Below, one piece after another: positions 21,807 to 33,579 of a stretch of DNA of 64,000 nucleotides. Below the pieces are notes generated by a model. That model did no database searches. It worked only from the letters and a program-made list of their open reading frames with translations, and was not told the origin of the DNA. The position numbers and the translations under genes are program-made. Source of the stretch: Casuarina equisetifolia (taxonomy: Eukaryota; Streptophyta; Magnoliopsida; Fagales; Casuarinaceae); the NCBI GenBank assembly GCA_028551475.1, contig CM052354.1, forward strand, positions 11,243,172-11,307,171, written 5' to 3'. The stretch's first letter is position 1. The number at the start of each line of letters is the position of its first letter.

Positions 21807-23745
21807 AAGATGAATATGGAGGGCCATTTGAAGAATATTATAGAAATTAAGGTATCAAACTTGAGAAGACAATTCCTAAAACTCCAAAGCATAATGAGGT
21901 TGCAAAATGGATGAATAAGACTATTGTTAAAAAAATCAAATGTATGCTTTCACATTTTGGATTATCTAAGTCATTTTGGGATGAAGCAATATATATTGCA
22001 TTAGATTTTATTAACTTGTCTTCTTTAGTTCTATTAGAAGGTGATCTATTTGAAAGAGTATGAACTAGCAATGAGGTTTCTTTTTAGTACTTAGGAGTAT
22101 TTAGTTGTAGGATGTTTGTTCACATTCCTAAGGATGAGAGGAATAAGCTTGATGATAAAGCTTGAGATTGCATCTTTTTGGGCTATGGACATGATGAGTT
22201 TGGACATAGATTTGAGATCCAGCTATAGAGAAACTAATTAGAAGCAAAGATGTTATTTTCTTTGAAGATCTTAAGAAGATTGAAAGCCAAAAGTTATTGA
22301 TGAAGGTCTTAAGGACATTACCCTACTTTCTTTTTCTCTAGTAAGCACACAGGAAGGGGGAACTATACAAGAAGTCATTGAAGATGTAACAAGTGAAGAA
22401 GTTCCTAAAACTATAATTAATGCAAAATTTGGAATACATGTTAATAACCATCTAGTTGAGTCAAAAACCTAGCCCTTAAAGAGAAAATCTAGCATAGAGC
22501 ATTAGCCTTCATTGAAATATCTACCATATGATGGTAGAAAGCATTTGCCTTCATTAAAATATCTATAGTATAAGTATTTAATGCTAATTGATGGAGGAGA
22601 CTACAATGCTATGAGAAAGCTAATTGAATGTGAGCACAAATGAGAGTGAAAGAAAGCAATGCAAAAAGAAATGAATTCCTTGTAGGAAAACCACACTTAA
22701 AAATAAGTGGGTGTACAAGTTAAAGTTAGCTATGAAGGTTATGATAAAAAAAAAAGATATTGACTTTGAGGATATTTTTTTGCATGTAGTGAAGATGTCA
22801 TTTATTAAAGTTATTCTTGGTTTAGCTAGTATATTGAACTTAGAGATAAAACAACTTGATGTGAAAATTACATTCTTTCATGGAGACTTAGAAAAAGAGA
22901 TTTATATGGAGCAACTTGAAGGCTTTATAGAGAAAGGAAAGGAGAATCTTGTATGTTGATTGAAAAAAAGGTTGTATTATTTAAAGTAAACACCTTGTTA
23001 GTGGTACAAAAAGTTTAAGTCATCCATGTTACAATATGGTTATAAGTAGACCAACTCAAATTCTATGTATTTATGAGACACTTTGTAGGTAGTGATTTTG
23101 TCATTTTACTTTTATATATTGATGATATATTGATTGTTAGTTAGGACATTAAAAAGATTGCTAAGTTGAAAAATGATCTAAGCAAGTCTTTCACAATAAA
23201 ACAAATCCTTGATATGAAAGTTAAACTTGATAGAAAACATGAAAAGTTGTGGCTATCTCAAGAGAGGTATATAGAGAAGGTACTTTATAAGTTTGGCATG
23301 GATAAGGCAAAGACAATAAGCACTCTACTTGCAAGTCATTTCAAGTTAAGTAAAGATCAAAAGCCTAAAAGTAAAAGTAAGATTTAATATATGAAGAAAA
23401 TATCTTATGCGTCTATAGTTGGTAGCTTGATGTATGTTGTAGTAAGCACTATACCAAAAATTACTCATGCAGTTAGGGTAATAAGTTGTTTTCTTTCAAA
23501 TCATGGTAAAAAGAGCATTAGGAAGTTATGAAGTGGTTACTCATGTACTTTAAAGGAACTCCTAAGTTGTGTTTATGCTTTGATTATGATGAACCTATAT
23601 TGGTTGGATATACAAATGTATATATAGTTGGTAACCATGATAGGATGAGGTCTACAACAAGGTACATGCTCACCTTAGGGGGAGTAGTTTCATGGTAATC
23701 TAGGTTAAAAGATTTTATTTTTGAGTACATATCATACATAAGTTT
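21807..23745 (+). pseudogene. Outer Copia integrase end, RT and RNase H
   Basis: Integrase continues with GPFEEYYRN and MNKTIVKKIKCMLSHFGLSK, then a long degenerate linker. RT blocks include LDVKITFFHGDLEKEIYMEQ in a 249-nt ORF (22711-22959) and LLYIDDILIV near 23110-23140, so the catalytic YxDD survives. A further ORF (23166-23387) carries LSQERYIEKVLYKFGMDKAK. RNase H is only recognisable by RMRSTTRYMLTLGGVVSW near 23642-23700. Many stops and shifts. Confidence 0.75.
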
Positions 23746-23824
23746 TGGTTTGCCTCGTACACCTAAGTACTCGAATCCACAATTTATTATGTAAGAAAGC
23801 TGTTAAGTTCATTACAAATGAAGG

Positions 23825-23846
23825 TAAAAAAAAAAAAAAAAAAAAG
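23825..23846 (+). repeat. Poly(A) tract
   Basis: A run of about 20 adenines in the 3' flank of CYP81 copy 2, close to the right end of the old Copia remnant. The matching flank of copy 3 (31590-31612) has a shorter A-rich tract. Confidence 0.7.
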
Positions 23847-23959
23847 AAAGAAGGGTAACCTATCATACGAATGAACCAGACGTGTATATATCCGATAACA
23901 ACTAAGTCATGAATATGGACGATATCTCGTCAGATGGTAACTTGGCTCTAAGACATGTT

Positions 23960-25331
23960 TTAAGTATCATCCACAAACTCAACAAAAAGTTTGGTCATAA
24001 TCGAGTGTGCCCTACACATGGCCTCTAGTGCCACTGCCTTGGGCATGGTGATCCCAACACCTTCCGTCATGTCAACTTCCTCCTCATTGACCCTTTTTTG
24101 CTTAGAGCACTGAATCAATGACCCCAATGCCAAGGTCACTGTCCTTTGGGCGAGGCCTGCCCTAGGACAAGCCCTCCTCCCCATCCCAAATGGCATCAAT
24201 TTGTGTGCCTCGGCCTCCCCACCTTCAAACCTCTCCGGCTTGAAGCTCGTCGCATCCTCCCACACCTTGGGGTCTCTAAGTATAGACACCGCATTCACCA
24301 GTAACATTGTCTTACATGGTATATCATATCCTCCGACCGTACAATCATCAGAGGACATATGGGGTACAAGTAGCGGGGCTGTTGGGTACAATCGAAGAGT
24401 TTCTAAGACTATGCTTGAAAGGAAGCACAACATAGAGAAATACAATTCATCAATCAGTTTATCTTGTCCAGCGTGGCTGTTCAACTCAGCTCTAGCCTTC
24501 TTCAACGCATCCGGATGATTAAGAAGATTGGACATGGCCCATCCCAATGTCATTGTGGACATGTCGGTCTTTGCAAACAGCAAGACCTGCTCGGTACAAA
24601 TAGGTATTAGGAGTTGTTGATAAAATGGAAGAGTAAGTCATTTATGGTGGCTGACGCAAAGGAAGCCACGTTGCACAGTCACGTAATTTCTTTGCCAGGT
24701 TTTGCTAATTCGACAACTTATTAACCATAGAAAAAAAAATACTACAAAAAGAAAAAAGAAGAAACATCGAAAGAAAGATTTGCTATTCTCACCAAATAAG
24801 TCCTTTGATAATCTAGCTGTGATTTTTGCAAAGAAAGAAAATGGTCGATCATGGTGTTTCCCTCCTTCTCCTTGCCCCTCTTCTCATCAAGAAGACCTTG
24901 CAAGAATGCATCCGTTTTTTTGGCCAACCTTCTCAACTTTTTTTCCAAACTCTTATGATCAATCCACCGCAAAATGGGCACTAATTTTTGAGGATTCAAT
25001 GCCCCTCCATTTTTAGCAACCTCTTTCATTACCTCCCTAAACTACCTTGCCTCTTTCTTGTCCTTTACCTCCTTTCCGTGCCTGTAGTACTGCTTACCCA
25101 CTACCATTCTCATTATGATGTTGAAGGTGAGATCTGTGAACATTGATTTTAGCTCCACCTGTGCGAAATCTTGGAATGTGCTCCATGACAGTTTACGTAT
25201 CAACTGTGTGACCTCATCCCTTCGGATGCTCAAAAACATGTTGAGGTGATTGTTTGAGAAAATTTCGAAGGCGCTAATGCGGTGGAGATTGCGCCAGTGG
25301 TTGCAGTAAGGGGTTGCTAACACGGTGGTCT
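23960..25331 (-). pseudogene. CYP81-type cytochrome P450, copy 2, truncated
   Basis: Exon 2 is 24589-23960 (209 codons) and the surviving part of exon 1 runs 25331-24793, ending at a GT donor. The first roughly 120 residues (membrane anchor, proline hinge) are missing: homology stops at ACGGTGGT (25331). A stop at 25042-25044 replaces a conserved Gln in EARQFRE. The I-helix AGTDT is AKTDM, and the haem loop reads [12 protein letters not shown] with Gly after CP changed to Arg. ETLR and PERF remain. The exon sizes and sequence are those of copies 3 and 4, so it is a local duplicate that decayed. Confidence 0.9.
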
Positions 25332-25334
25332 GCT

Positions 25335-25690
25335 TATGAATTTCTAGTGTTTGCTTGCATAAAAACGTGAAAAGAAACCAAAAAAGGGCTAAAAACAGAG
25401 ATTTCGTAATCTCATCAAAACCAACTCAAAAGCTTTATGTCTTGTCCCCTATTTTGGAAATACTCATTTTCAAAATCCAATTATATGTGAAAAGCCAGTA
25501 GAGGCAAGTCTATTTTTCTCCTCCTAGATTTCACCTACATCACCTAGCTAATGCTGAAAGACTTGCGAAAGATGGTTTACAAGCTAATCTTTCACTTGGC
25601 AACACTCTTTCCCTATATAGGGAGTATGGAAAACATTTGGACTTGGCCAGTTGTGAGGGTGAGAATGATAGGGACACAGGTTTTACACCA
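25335..25690. other. Short spacer of unknown origin
   Basis: Replaces the 5' part of CYP81 copy 2. No similarity to other parts of the window noticed. Confidence 0.4.
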
Positions 25691-27298
25691 ATATCTTGTT
25701 TAAAATCCTTTTACAACATAAATGCAGTGCATGGGTTTTCTACGTAGATATTGAGAAAGTCTTTGTTTTCCTTCTTGCTTGTGAAACTAAACATACCAAA
25801 ATTTTTCCTTTTCTATATTTGATAAATACTCTAAGATTTCTTTCTAGTCTGGTATTTCAATCCTCCTTCTATCATTATGATGGGTAGAACTAATATATTT
25901 ATATTGACATTCTACCTTTCCCTTTGTTTTTCTTTTCTTTGTATTTCCTAAAGCTTAATAGATTGTTTTTTATTGCTCAATTCTTAGCATTAATAATGGT
26001 GATTTCTGGATGCAAACTTATGGGACTTTATTTTTCAAAATCCTGTGCCATTAGAGATTTAAGCTAGAAATATTAACTAGCATTTTGGAGTAACTAGTTT
26101 TTAATAAAGATCCTTTAATAAGGCAAAATTCTGTGGCTTATATTTGCAATGAAATGACTAATGTTGCCTCGCTTTCATGATTTAAATGCTACTTCATCTA
26201 GTTTAATTGGCTTTTGGTGAACTTAATTGTGTTATCCTGTCAGAGTTATCTCCTACTGGAGAATACAACTATAGGTTCAGACCTTCGTTGAATCCTAAGT
26301 GAGGTTGGGGTCTTTCCATCCTCAACGTCGTGTTTTACTTTTGTCCCAACTACTCAAATGGTTATATATTTTGATTAATCATATTTGACATGCTTTGTTG
26401 TTATCCAAATCAACCTTCAGTGTCCCCTTATGCCTTACTTGTGACAAACACCTTAGTCTCCATTGTATACTTCAAGGATTGGCAATACTTGATTCGCGGT
26501 TATGCAAGGTCAAGAGAACATTGGTAAACTTTTGTTGTTTAACTATTCTTTTATTATCTTGCTCTTGTTTCATAGAATACCTAAATTCTCCACCTCAGAG
26601 ATTTGATTCTTTTTGATATTGTCTTCTCTTAGCATTTATATCTCCATCTTCTTGTCTGTATACATGGTTATGTTGCGGCTACATATTTATATGCTTATAG
26701 CTGTAAAACACCATAAAACTTGGCTTCTGTTATACGTGTCCTATGGCCTTTTCTCAATCCTAACATAACAATTCATAATGAGTTTTACTTTGAAAGCAAC
26801 ATGTAATTTTTGAAGAAAACAGAGAGAATAGAATTTTCCTTATCAAGCTTTTAACAATAGTCTCCCTCTAACTGGTTTTCAAAGTACTAACTCTTTTTTA
26901 TGTCAAAAATCTCGGATATAGGAGCTTCTATATATTAAATCATTTTAAAGTTGTTTGAGATTGTATTTGTATTGAGTTGTAAAAGAAAGAATTGTTTCAG
27001 GATATGTTATCAAATAGACCTTTTACAAGACAAACAATAATTTTTCTCATTTCATTAGCAACCAAGGTCCAGGCCTATTTTGCTGTACTTAAGGGATCAT
27101 CACATAACTTTTCATAGATATTTTTCACAATTATATGCTCATCTAATATGTTTTTAATAAATAAATAAATAAATAAATATTGCAAACACTAAAATCACAT
27201 ATGTCTATTCCATTCAATCATTTTTTGTGATGTAATATATAATAATTTTTTAATTAATTCAATCTAATTTCTATGATTTTTCTTTTCTTTCACTTCAG

Positions 27299-28284
27299 AC
27301 AATTTATGAGAACTTTCGCCATCAATATTGGTATAACCTTAACTCAGGTATGGAAGTAAAGTTGAGTAATGAAAAGAAAGACATAGACAAGAACTTGTGA
27401 GAGCAAAGTAGTTTAGTCTTCATTCATCTACTACAATAGCATAAGCAGAATTTTTACAAGACTAGAATGGGCTAACCCGACAGTTTTCTTCTCTAGAGAT
27501 TTGGGCTCCCATATCTAATACAAATAATACATCTCAAGACATGAAATCAAAAGACATAAAGCAGTTGGATAGTAACTACATCACTCGTGAAGCATCACCA
27601 TGCTTTATAAGACTAGGCACTGTGTTGACTGCACTTTATCCAACTTCTCCAACATAGAGCTAGTTTTGTGTTAGACTGCAAATTCACTTTAGTGAGCCCT
27701 AGTCTCACTTCAGCTTAATCCACAGCAAGCCTATCAATCTAACAGATATGATAAGAAGGAGAACCTATATAACAAGGGAACCATAAGGAACCTTGGAGAA
27801 ATTTTCTTCTCTAAGATTCCCCTTTTAATGCATAAATTCCAATCACTTGTGAAAAAGGATGAATAGATGATAGTGGCATCAATGACTCTAAATTATGCGG
27901 AATCTGTTATAATCTGTTATTAGCATAAATGAGAAAATCCACATTGAAATGGGAACTAAGCGTACAGAAAGCAATGGCTTGCCACTACTAGGAATTTTGT
28001 GAAATTTGAAATATGATGATTTGGAGGACACAATGAAGAATATGATAGAAGAAGGAAGACCTGCTATTGATTTAGACTTGCTTGTTGAGCAAGGTTCAAA
28101 GGAACCCGTGCAAAGCCACACTGGTGGAGGGGGAAAGACAATGTCTTTTCAAAGATCCTCGACTGGTGATGGTGCCAAAGAATTTGATCCAAGCTCTGCA
28201 GCTGCCTATGGATTTAAAGCAGTTGAGGAAACCAAGGATGAAAATAACCTGCATCAACCCAACGCACCAGTTCTTCAAGCCTAA
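27299..28284 (+). pseudogene. DHHC protein S-acyltransferase, C-terminal exon, copy A
   Basis: After an acceptor CTTCAG (ends 27298) the frame reads TIYENFRHQ, is interrupted by a 416-bp LTR, and continues YDKKENLYNKG. TTxE followed by an NPYxKG-like block is the conserved stretch after the DHHC core of plant palmitoyltransferases (PATs). The remaining tail is hydrophilic (28006-28284, ending PNAPVLQA) and includes the block MGTKR...LPLLGIL starting at 27949 with a stop at 28000-28002. The DHHC catalytic exon was not found upstream. PATs attach palmitate to cysteines of membrane proteins; this fragment cannot. Confidence 0.65.
27329..27744 (-). repeat. Solo LTR inside the S-acyltransferase remnant
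   Basis: 416 bp with TG...CA ends (TGGTATAACC to CAATCTAACA), flanked by AATAT and GATAT, a five-base duplication with one change. It is absent at the homologous place in copy B (58235-58250), which gives the empty site. Orientation inferred from the other strand beginning TGTTAGATTG; not certain. Confidence 0.7.
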
Positions 28285-29602
28285 AGATTTCTGTTAATCC
28301 ATTTTGAATTTTCAAACTTTTCTATTGGTTATATCCACCTAATCTTCATTTCTCTTAGACCATAACATCTAGTAATGGACCAGGAAATGTTAATGGATAT
28401 TACGTAGAGCTTAAATCTTAGACATTTAGTCTTAAAAGATGCTCGTTTTGTTCATAACTGCTAGTAAGCTGGTCAATCCGGATCATCTCAAGAAAATATC
28501 ATGCCAAGTTACAAACCAAGCATTTCTAGCCAGAATTCAGAGGCCTGGACAAACTTTGAAGGTATATCATATTATGACTAGTAAAAAAATAATGCTTATC
28601 TCCTTACATAATTTTTTCTTCATTAGTTTTATTGACTAGTATGAGCAAGGAATGGCATGTCCTACTGCCTTCTACAACTACTTTACTCCCATGAGCAAAT
28701 TGAAGTTGATCACGTTACACGAGGGGCAAGACCCACCAAAACTAGTAGAAGACTGATAATTGTTTCTTTCTTTTGTTTTCTTAAAATCCTTTTAGAGTTT
28801 CCAATTATTCCTCAAGATCAATTTATTGAAGTGGCTTAGTATGAGATTAATTGCTATAAATTCTATAGAGTGTGATTTTTTTTTTCCTTATGTTATTTTC
28901 TGATTATTGAGATTTTGTGTAGATCCTCTCTCCTTCTTTTTATTGAAGTTCCTTAGTATGAGATTAATTCTATGGAGTGTGAATTTATGTTTGTGTTTTG
29001 CTCTCCATTTTTTTTAGCCAAGTTTAGGTCTTATTTTTGATAGTTTTCTATTTTTCTTTTAATGTCAGCGAGTTCGATTTGGTAGTCAATCTTCCTTAGA
29101 CATAAAAGATGGTGACAACAGTTTTGGATGGAGGACTTTCTTTTGTGGGTCATATATTTTGAAGCCAATGAGAAGGATCTCTTGTTTTTTTGTACTTGTC
29201 GTGGTTCCCTGAGAAGGCAGTGAGTTTGTGCTCGGGAAAGCTCTTGCAATAGAAAAGAAGGGAGATTGATCCATAGACTTTTTCATCTGGTCATTATTGA
29301 GTTCAGATCAAGTTTGTTGTAAACTGTAAATGCCACCATCTTTTTGAATAATGCAGAAACCTTTAAAAAAGCTTGTTAGTACGTGTATATTGTTTGTAGA
29401 TTGCTTTGTAGGATTTCAATTTCTTTTTGTTCTTCTTTATCTTTCAATGACTTACATCAAGGGTTTTACATGTGTTTGTTGAAAGATAAGTATTTCTATA
29501 AATTGAATTAACTCGTATCGATATGATGTATTATTTGTTTTAATTGCTTCTCTTGTATGTCTCCCAAGTCTAAAACGTTAAGATTCAAGGGCTTTGTCAA
29601 GA

Positions 29603-29672
29603 GGCTGATAGTTCAATGGTAGACTATTGCCATCAAAGACCTAAGTCTTAGGTTCAACATCCTATAATCCTT
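29603..29672 (+). repeat. tRNA-like (SINE-type) segment
   Basis: ATAGTTCAATGGTAGA (29608-29623) resembles a Pol III A box and GGTTCAACATCC (29651-29662) a B box at tRNA-like spacing. No foldable acceptor stem was apparent, so a working tRNA gene is unlikely. A degenerate copy is at about 30993-31062 in the other tandem unit. Confidence 0.35.
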
Positions 29673-31187
29673 AAAATCCCTTTTTACCAATTAAAAAAAA
29701 TATTCAGAGGTCGTCATGATTAGACTCAATTAACGTATTTGTAATTTATTGTCATTTTTGATAAATTGATTGGACATATACATCTTTCTTGCCTTTTCTC
29801 CTACTTTTTTTTTTCATTCTCCTTGTAATATGCAACATCAAATAGCAATAATAGATGCTTGAATAACATTGAGACTTCAAATGCTAGTACAAACAACATG
29901 AACTATGCTAGTAAAGGAAAATCATAAATTTTTATATAGAGACTTCAAAAGCATGACTTAATATATATGCATATTGTTTTTTCGAATATCTAAACTCCAA
30001 TTGCACCAACTTTTGAACATATAACGTAAAAAAAAAATTGTTGAGTTGTGTTATGGGCTAGAGATTGGGAACGAGTTACTAGTTTGTTAACAAGCTAATC
30101 CATAAGGAACAACTCTACAAACTTCTTCTTTTCAGCTATGTTGGACACGATAATCTCTTCAAAGGGAGATTAACCTCTGGACTCAAGAGAGCTTTGATTG
30201 AGGAAATTCTTAGTACTTCATTAATGCATTCCCTCCTATATATATAGTGCAACTTCCAACAACCAACTGATGTTGAGTGTCCATAGATTGTTTACTCAAC
30301 TACAAAATATTAACATTCCCATGCCTAGTCCTACATTGAGTATTCTAGACGATTACACGAAATACAAGATTCTCCCATGCCTTACTTGACTCTACTTCCA
30401 GCTACCTTCTCAACTTCATGCTATCTCTAGGAACTGACGTGGTTGCTACTTAAAACACAAACACAGTCCTTTATCTCCTATTGCACACCTATCTTATCTT
30501 AGGACTTTATTTTATGGGTCATGCATCTTCAAGCGAATGAGAAGAATCTCTTTCTTCCATACTTGCCACTGCTCCTTGAGAAGGCAATGAGTTTGTGCAC
30601 ACGGATGGTCTTACTTTAGAAAAGAAGGGAGATTGGCCCACAGACTTTCTCATCTGGTCATATTGAGTTCAAATCAAGCTTGTTGTAAACTGTAACTGCC
30701 ACCATCCTTTTGAAAATGCAGAAACCTTTAGCAAAATAGCTTGTTAGTACATATACATGGATTAGTTTGTAGGTTCTTAATAAACCTTTAATAGAAAAGC
30801 TTGTTCTTCTTCTTTATCTTTTCAATGACTTGCATTAAGGGTTTTCCTTGTACTTGTTTAGAGACAATTATTTCTAAATCCTATCATTTACTATAAATTG
30901 GATTGACTCATATCTACATGGTGTATTATTTGTTTTAATTGTTTCCCTTGTGTCTCCCAAGTCCAAAGAGTCAAGATTTAGTGGTCTTATTAATAAGCCA
31001 ATAGTCCAATGGTAGCCCATTGGGCATTTAGGAGCTAGGCTTTAGATTCAACATCCTATAACCCTCAAACACCTTTTCATCAATAGTAATTAAAATTAAT
31101 TAACATATACATCTTTGTTGCCCATTTTCCTACTACTTTTGATTCTCTTTGTAATGTGCAATGTAGAATGGCAATAATTGATGCTTA

Positions 31188-31315
31188 GATTTGTTGCTTA
31201 ACCAATTAGTTGAGTGGTGAGCTAACCAAGATTCCAATTGTGAGGTCTGGGATTTAACATTCTACATACATGAGTCGGATGCATGCATTGTAATTTTTAA
31301 AAGAAAAAAAACAAT
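31188..31315 (+). repeat. SINE-like insertion
   Basis: About 130 bases present in the second tandem unit but missing from the first. A-box-like TAGTTGAGTGGTGAGC, B-box-like GGTCTGGGATTTAAC, then an A-rich end (AAAAGAAAAAAAAC). Flanks GATGCTTA and CAATACTTA look like a degenerate target duplication. Confidence 0.5.
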
Positions 31316-31726
31316 ACTTAAATAACATGAGTTATGTTGGTAAAAGAAAATTGGGAATTTTTACGTAGATACTTCAAAAGATGACGTAACATATATGTAT
31401 ATTGTTTGCTTGAATATCTATACTCCAATTGCACAAACTTTTGAACGGATAACATAAAGAATTTTTAATTGAGTTGTTTCTCAAATCCTCTTGTGAAATT
31501 GAATGGGTTTGCCTCCTACAGCTTAAGTAATCAAATCCACTCGTATTCCACATGCAAAGCTGTTTAGTTCATTACAAGCGAACGGAAAACTAAAAAAGAA
31601 AAAGAAAAGGTAAAATGCCATGCGAATGAACAAGACGGGTAGATACAGGACAGCAACCTTGGTGCCCACCGAGTCATGAATATCCACAATATCTCGTCTC
31701 ATGGTAACTTGCCTCAAAGACACTGT

Positions 31727-33488
31727 TTAAATGTCATCCACAGACATGGAAAGAAGTTTGGCCATAATCGGGCGTGCCCTGCACATGGCCTCCAGCGCCA
31801 CTGCCTTGGGCATGGTGATCCCATGACCTTCCATCATATCAATTTCTTCCTCACTAACCCTTTTCCAGTCAAAGCACTGTATCAATGCCCTGAGTGTCAA
31901 ACTCACCGTCCGTTGGGCGAGGCCTGCCCCGGGACAAGCCCTCCTCCCCATCCCAAATGGTATCAACTTGTGTGCCTCTGCTTCCCTGATTTCAAACCTC
32001 TCGGGCTTAAAACTTGTAGCATCCTCCCACAATGTGGGATCCCTATGTATGGCCCACGCATTGACCAATAACATTATGTCAAGTGGTACATCAAATCCTG
32101 CAATCGTGCAATCTTCTGAGGCCCTATGGGGTGGTAACAATGGGGCCGCGGGGTACAATCGAAGGGTCTCTGAAATTATGCTTGAAAGGAAATGCAAATT
32201 AGAAAAATCTGATTCCTCAATCAATTTATCTTGTACAACGTGGATGTCCAGCTCAGCTCTAGCCTTCTTCAACACATCAGGATGATTAAGAAGATTAGAC
32301 ATCGCCCATTCCAATGTCACTACTGACGTGTCAGTCCCTGCAAGCAGCGAGACTTGCTCGGTGCAAATAGGTATTAGGAGTTGTTGATAAAATGGAAGAG
32401 TAAGGCATTTGTTGTGGCTGATGGCATTCCACGAGGAGCGCCCCGTTGTAGATGCTATCATGCATGAAGACACAATTTCTTGCTAGGTTTATCTACTTCG
32501 AAGACTTCTTAGCCCAGGAAATAGATAGAACTTAAAAAACAAAAATACAAAAATACAAAAACGGGAGAGAAACCTCGAAGAAGAGATCTGCTACACTTAC
32601 CAAAACAAGTCCTTTGATTATCTGGTTTGTATAATAATCCGGCTGTGATTTCTGTAAACAAAGAAAATGGTCTATCATAGTGTTTCCCTCCTCCTTACCC
32701 CTCTTCCCATCAATAAGACCTTGTAAGAATTCATCTGTTATTTTGGCCAGCCTCCTCAACCTTTTCTCTAAACCCCCATGATCAACCCATCGCAGAATGG
32801 GCACGAATTCTTGAGGATTCAATGCCCCTGCGTTCTCGAAGGCCTTTATCATTATTTCCCTAAACTGTCTCGCCTCTTCCTTGTTCTTCACGTCCTCTCC
32901 GTAACCGTAATAACGCTTCCCTGCTACCATTCGCATTATGGTGTTGAAGGTGAGATCTGTGAACAGTGATTTCAGCGCCATCTGGGTAAAATCTTCGGAT
33001 GAGTTACTTAACAGTTTACATAGGAAGCGCGTGACATCATCCCGTCGGATGCTCGAGAACATGTTGAGGTGGTTAGTTGAGAAGATCTCGAGGGCGCAGA
33101 TGCAGCAGAGGTTGCACCAGTGGTCGCCGTAAGGGGATGCTGCGACGGTGGTGTGGTTGTAGCCTACGTGCTTGGTCGTTAGTAATTCAGGACGATTCGC
33201 TAGGACGACGTCGTTCTTCGTGAAGCATTCTTCCACTGCGGACGGGGACGATACGATAACTACGAGGCACGTACCGAATTGAAGGGAGAAAATCTGGCCG
33301 TATCTCTGCGAAAGGGTTTAGAAAGTACAGTGTAGGGGTCTTTTAGCGAGATGGAGATGACCAAGAACAGGTAGAGATGGAGGGCTAGGAGGGAGGTGTT
33401 GGGTTTGCCTTCTTGTCTGATGGTAGAGCCTGAAAGCAAGGAGCATGATAAGAAGCAAGAGGGATGAGTATAAACAGACATCTTCCAT
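31727..33488 (-). pseudogene. CYP81-type cytochrome P450, copy 3, full length with one nonsense codon
   Basis: Exon 1 33488-32601 (296 codons) and exon 2 32356-31727 (210 codons) join through GTAAGT donor and CCGAG acceptor to a 505-residue frame, the normal size. N-terminal membrane anchor (LLLLIMLLAF), proline hinge LPPSPPSLPVLGHL, I-helix AGTDTS (302-307), K-helix ETLR (359-362), PERF (414-417), haem loop [12 protein letters not shown] with Cys437. The sole defect is TAA at 33320-33318, codon 57, where copy 4 has CAA (Gln). Expected role: NADPH-P450-reductase-dependent hydroxylation at the ER, likely of flavonoid-type substrates; substrate not deducible. Since only one C-to-T change separates it from an open frame, other alleles may be functional. 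Confidence 0.9.
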
Positions 33489-33565
33489 GTTCGCCTGTCT
33501 CTGACATACGACGGTAATGAAAGTAGTAATAGATGGCCTTAGATGCTTTGACCACATAAGTAGAG

Positions 33566-33575
33566 GCGATATAAA
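33566..33575 (-). promoter_or_regulatory. TATA-like box of CYP81 copy 3
   Basis: GTTTATATCG on the minus strand about 80 bases before the start codon, at nearly the same distance as the stronger TATA of copy 4. Confidence 0.4.
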
Positions 33576-33579
33576 CAGG

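Larger units (their letters stand above)
10252..23745 (+). mobile_element. Old Copia element split by two later insertions
   Basis: Plus-strand Copia pieces at 10252-11389, 20191-20658 and 21807-23745 read in order gag, protease, integrase, reverse transcriptase, RNase H. The joins are explained by a complete element (11390-20190) and a solo LTR (20659-21806), each with target-site duplication. All parts carry many stops and shifts. Its own LTRs were not recognised. Confidence 0.8.
25690..29035. repeat. Duplicated block, copy A (partner 56625-59510)
   Basis: Collinear with 56625-59510 in the same orientation, about 31 kb away, from ATCTTGTTTAAAATCC to the AAGTTTAG...TCTTA boundary. The main size difference is a solo LTR (27329-27744) present only here. 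It carries the 3' end of a protein S-acyltransferase gene. Small substitutions and indels are scattered throughout, so the duplication is not recent. Confidence 0.85.
29110..31470. repeat. Tandem duplication of about 0.9 kb
   Basis: 29110-30050 and 30497-31470 align in the same orientation, sharing for example GAAAAGAAGGGAGATTG, TTGTTGTAAACTGTAA and ATGCAGAAACCTTTA. About 450 bases of other sequence lie between. No gene recognised; the two units sit between the S-acyltransferase remnant and CYP81 copy 3. Confidence 0.75.

Noticed and set aside
29603-29672. Functional tRNA gene
   Set aside because: Has A- and B-box resemblance but no acceptor stem or clear anticodon arm; treated as SINE-like.
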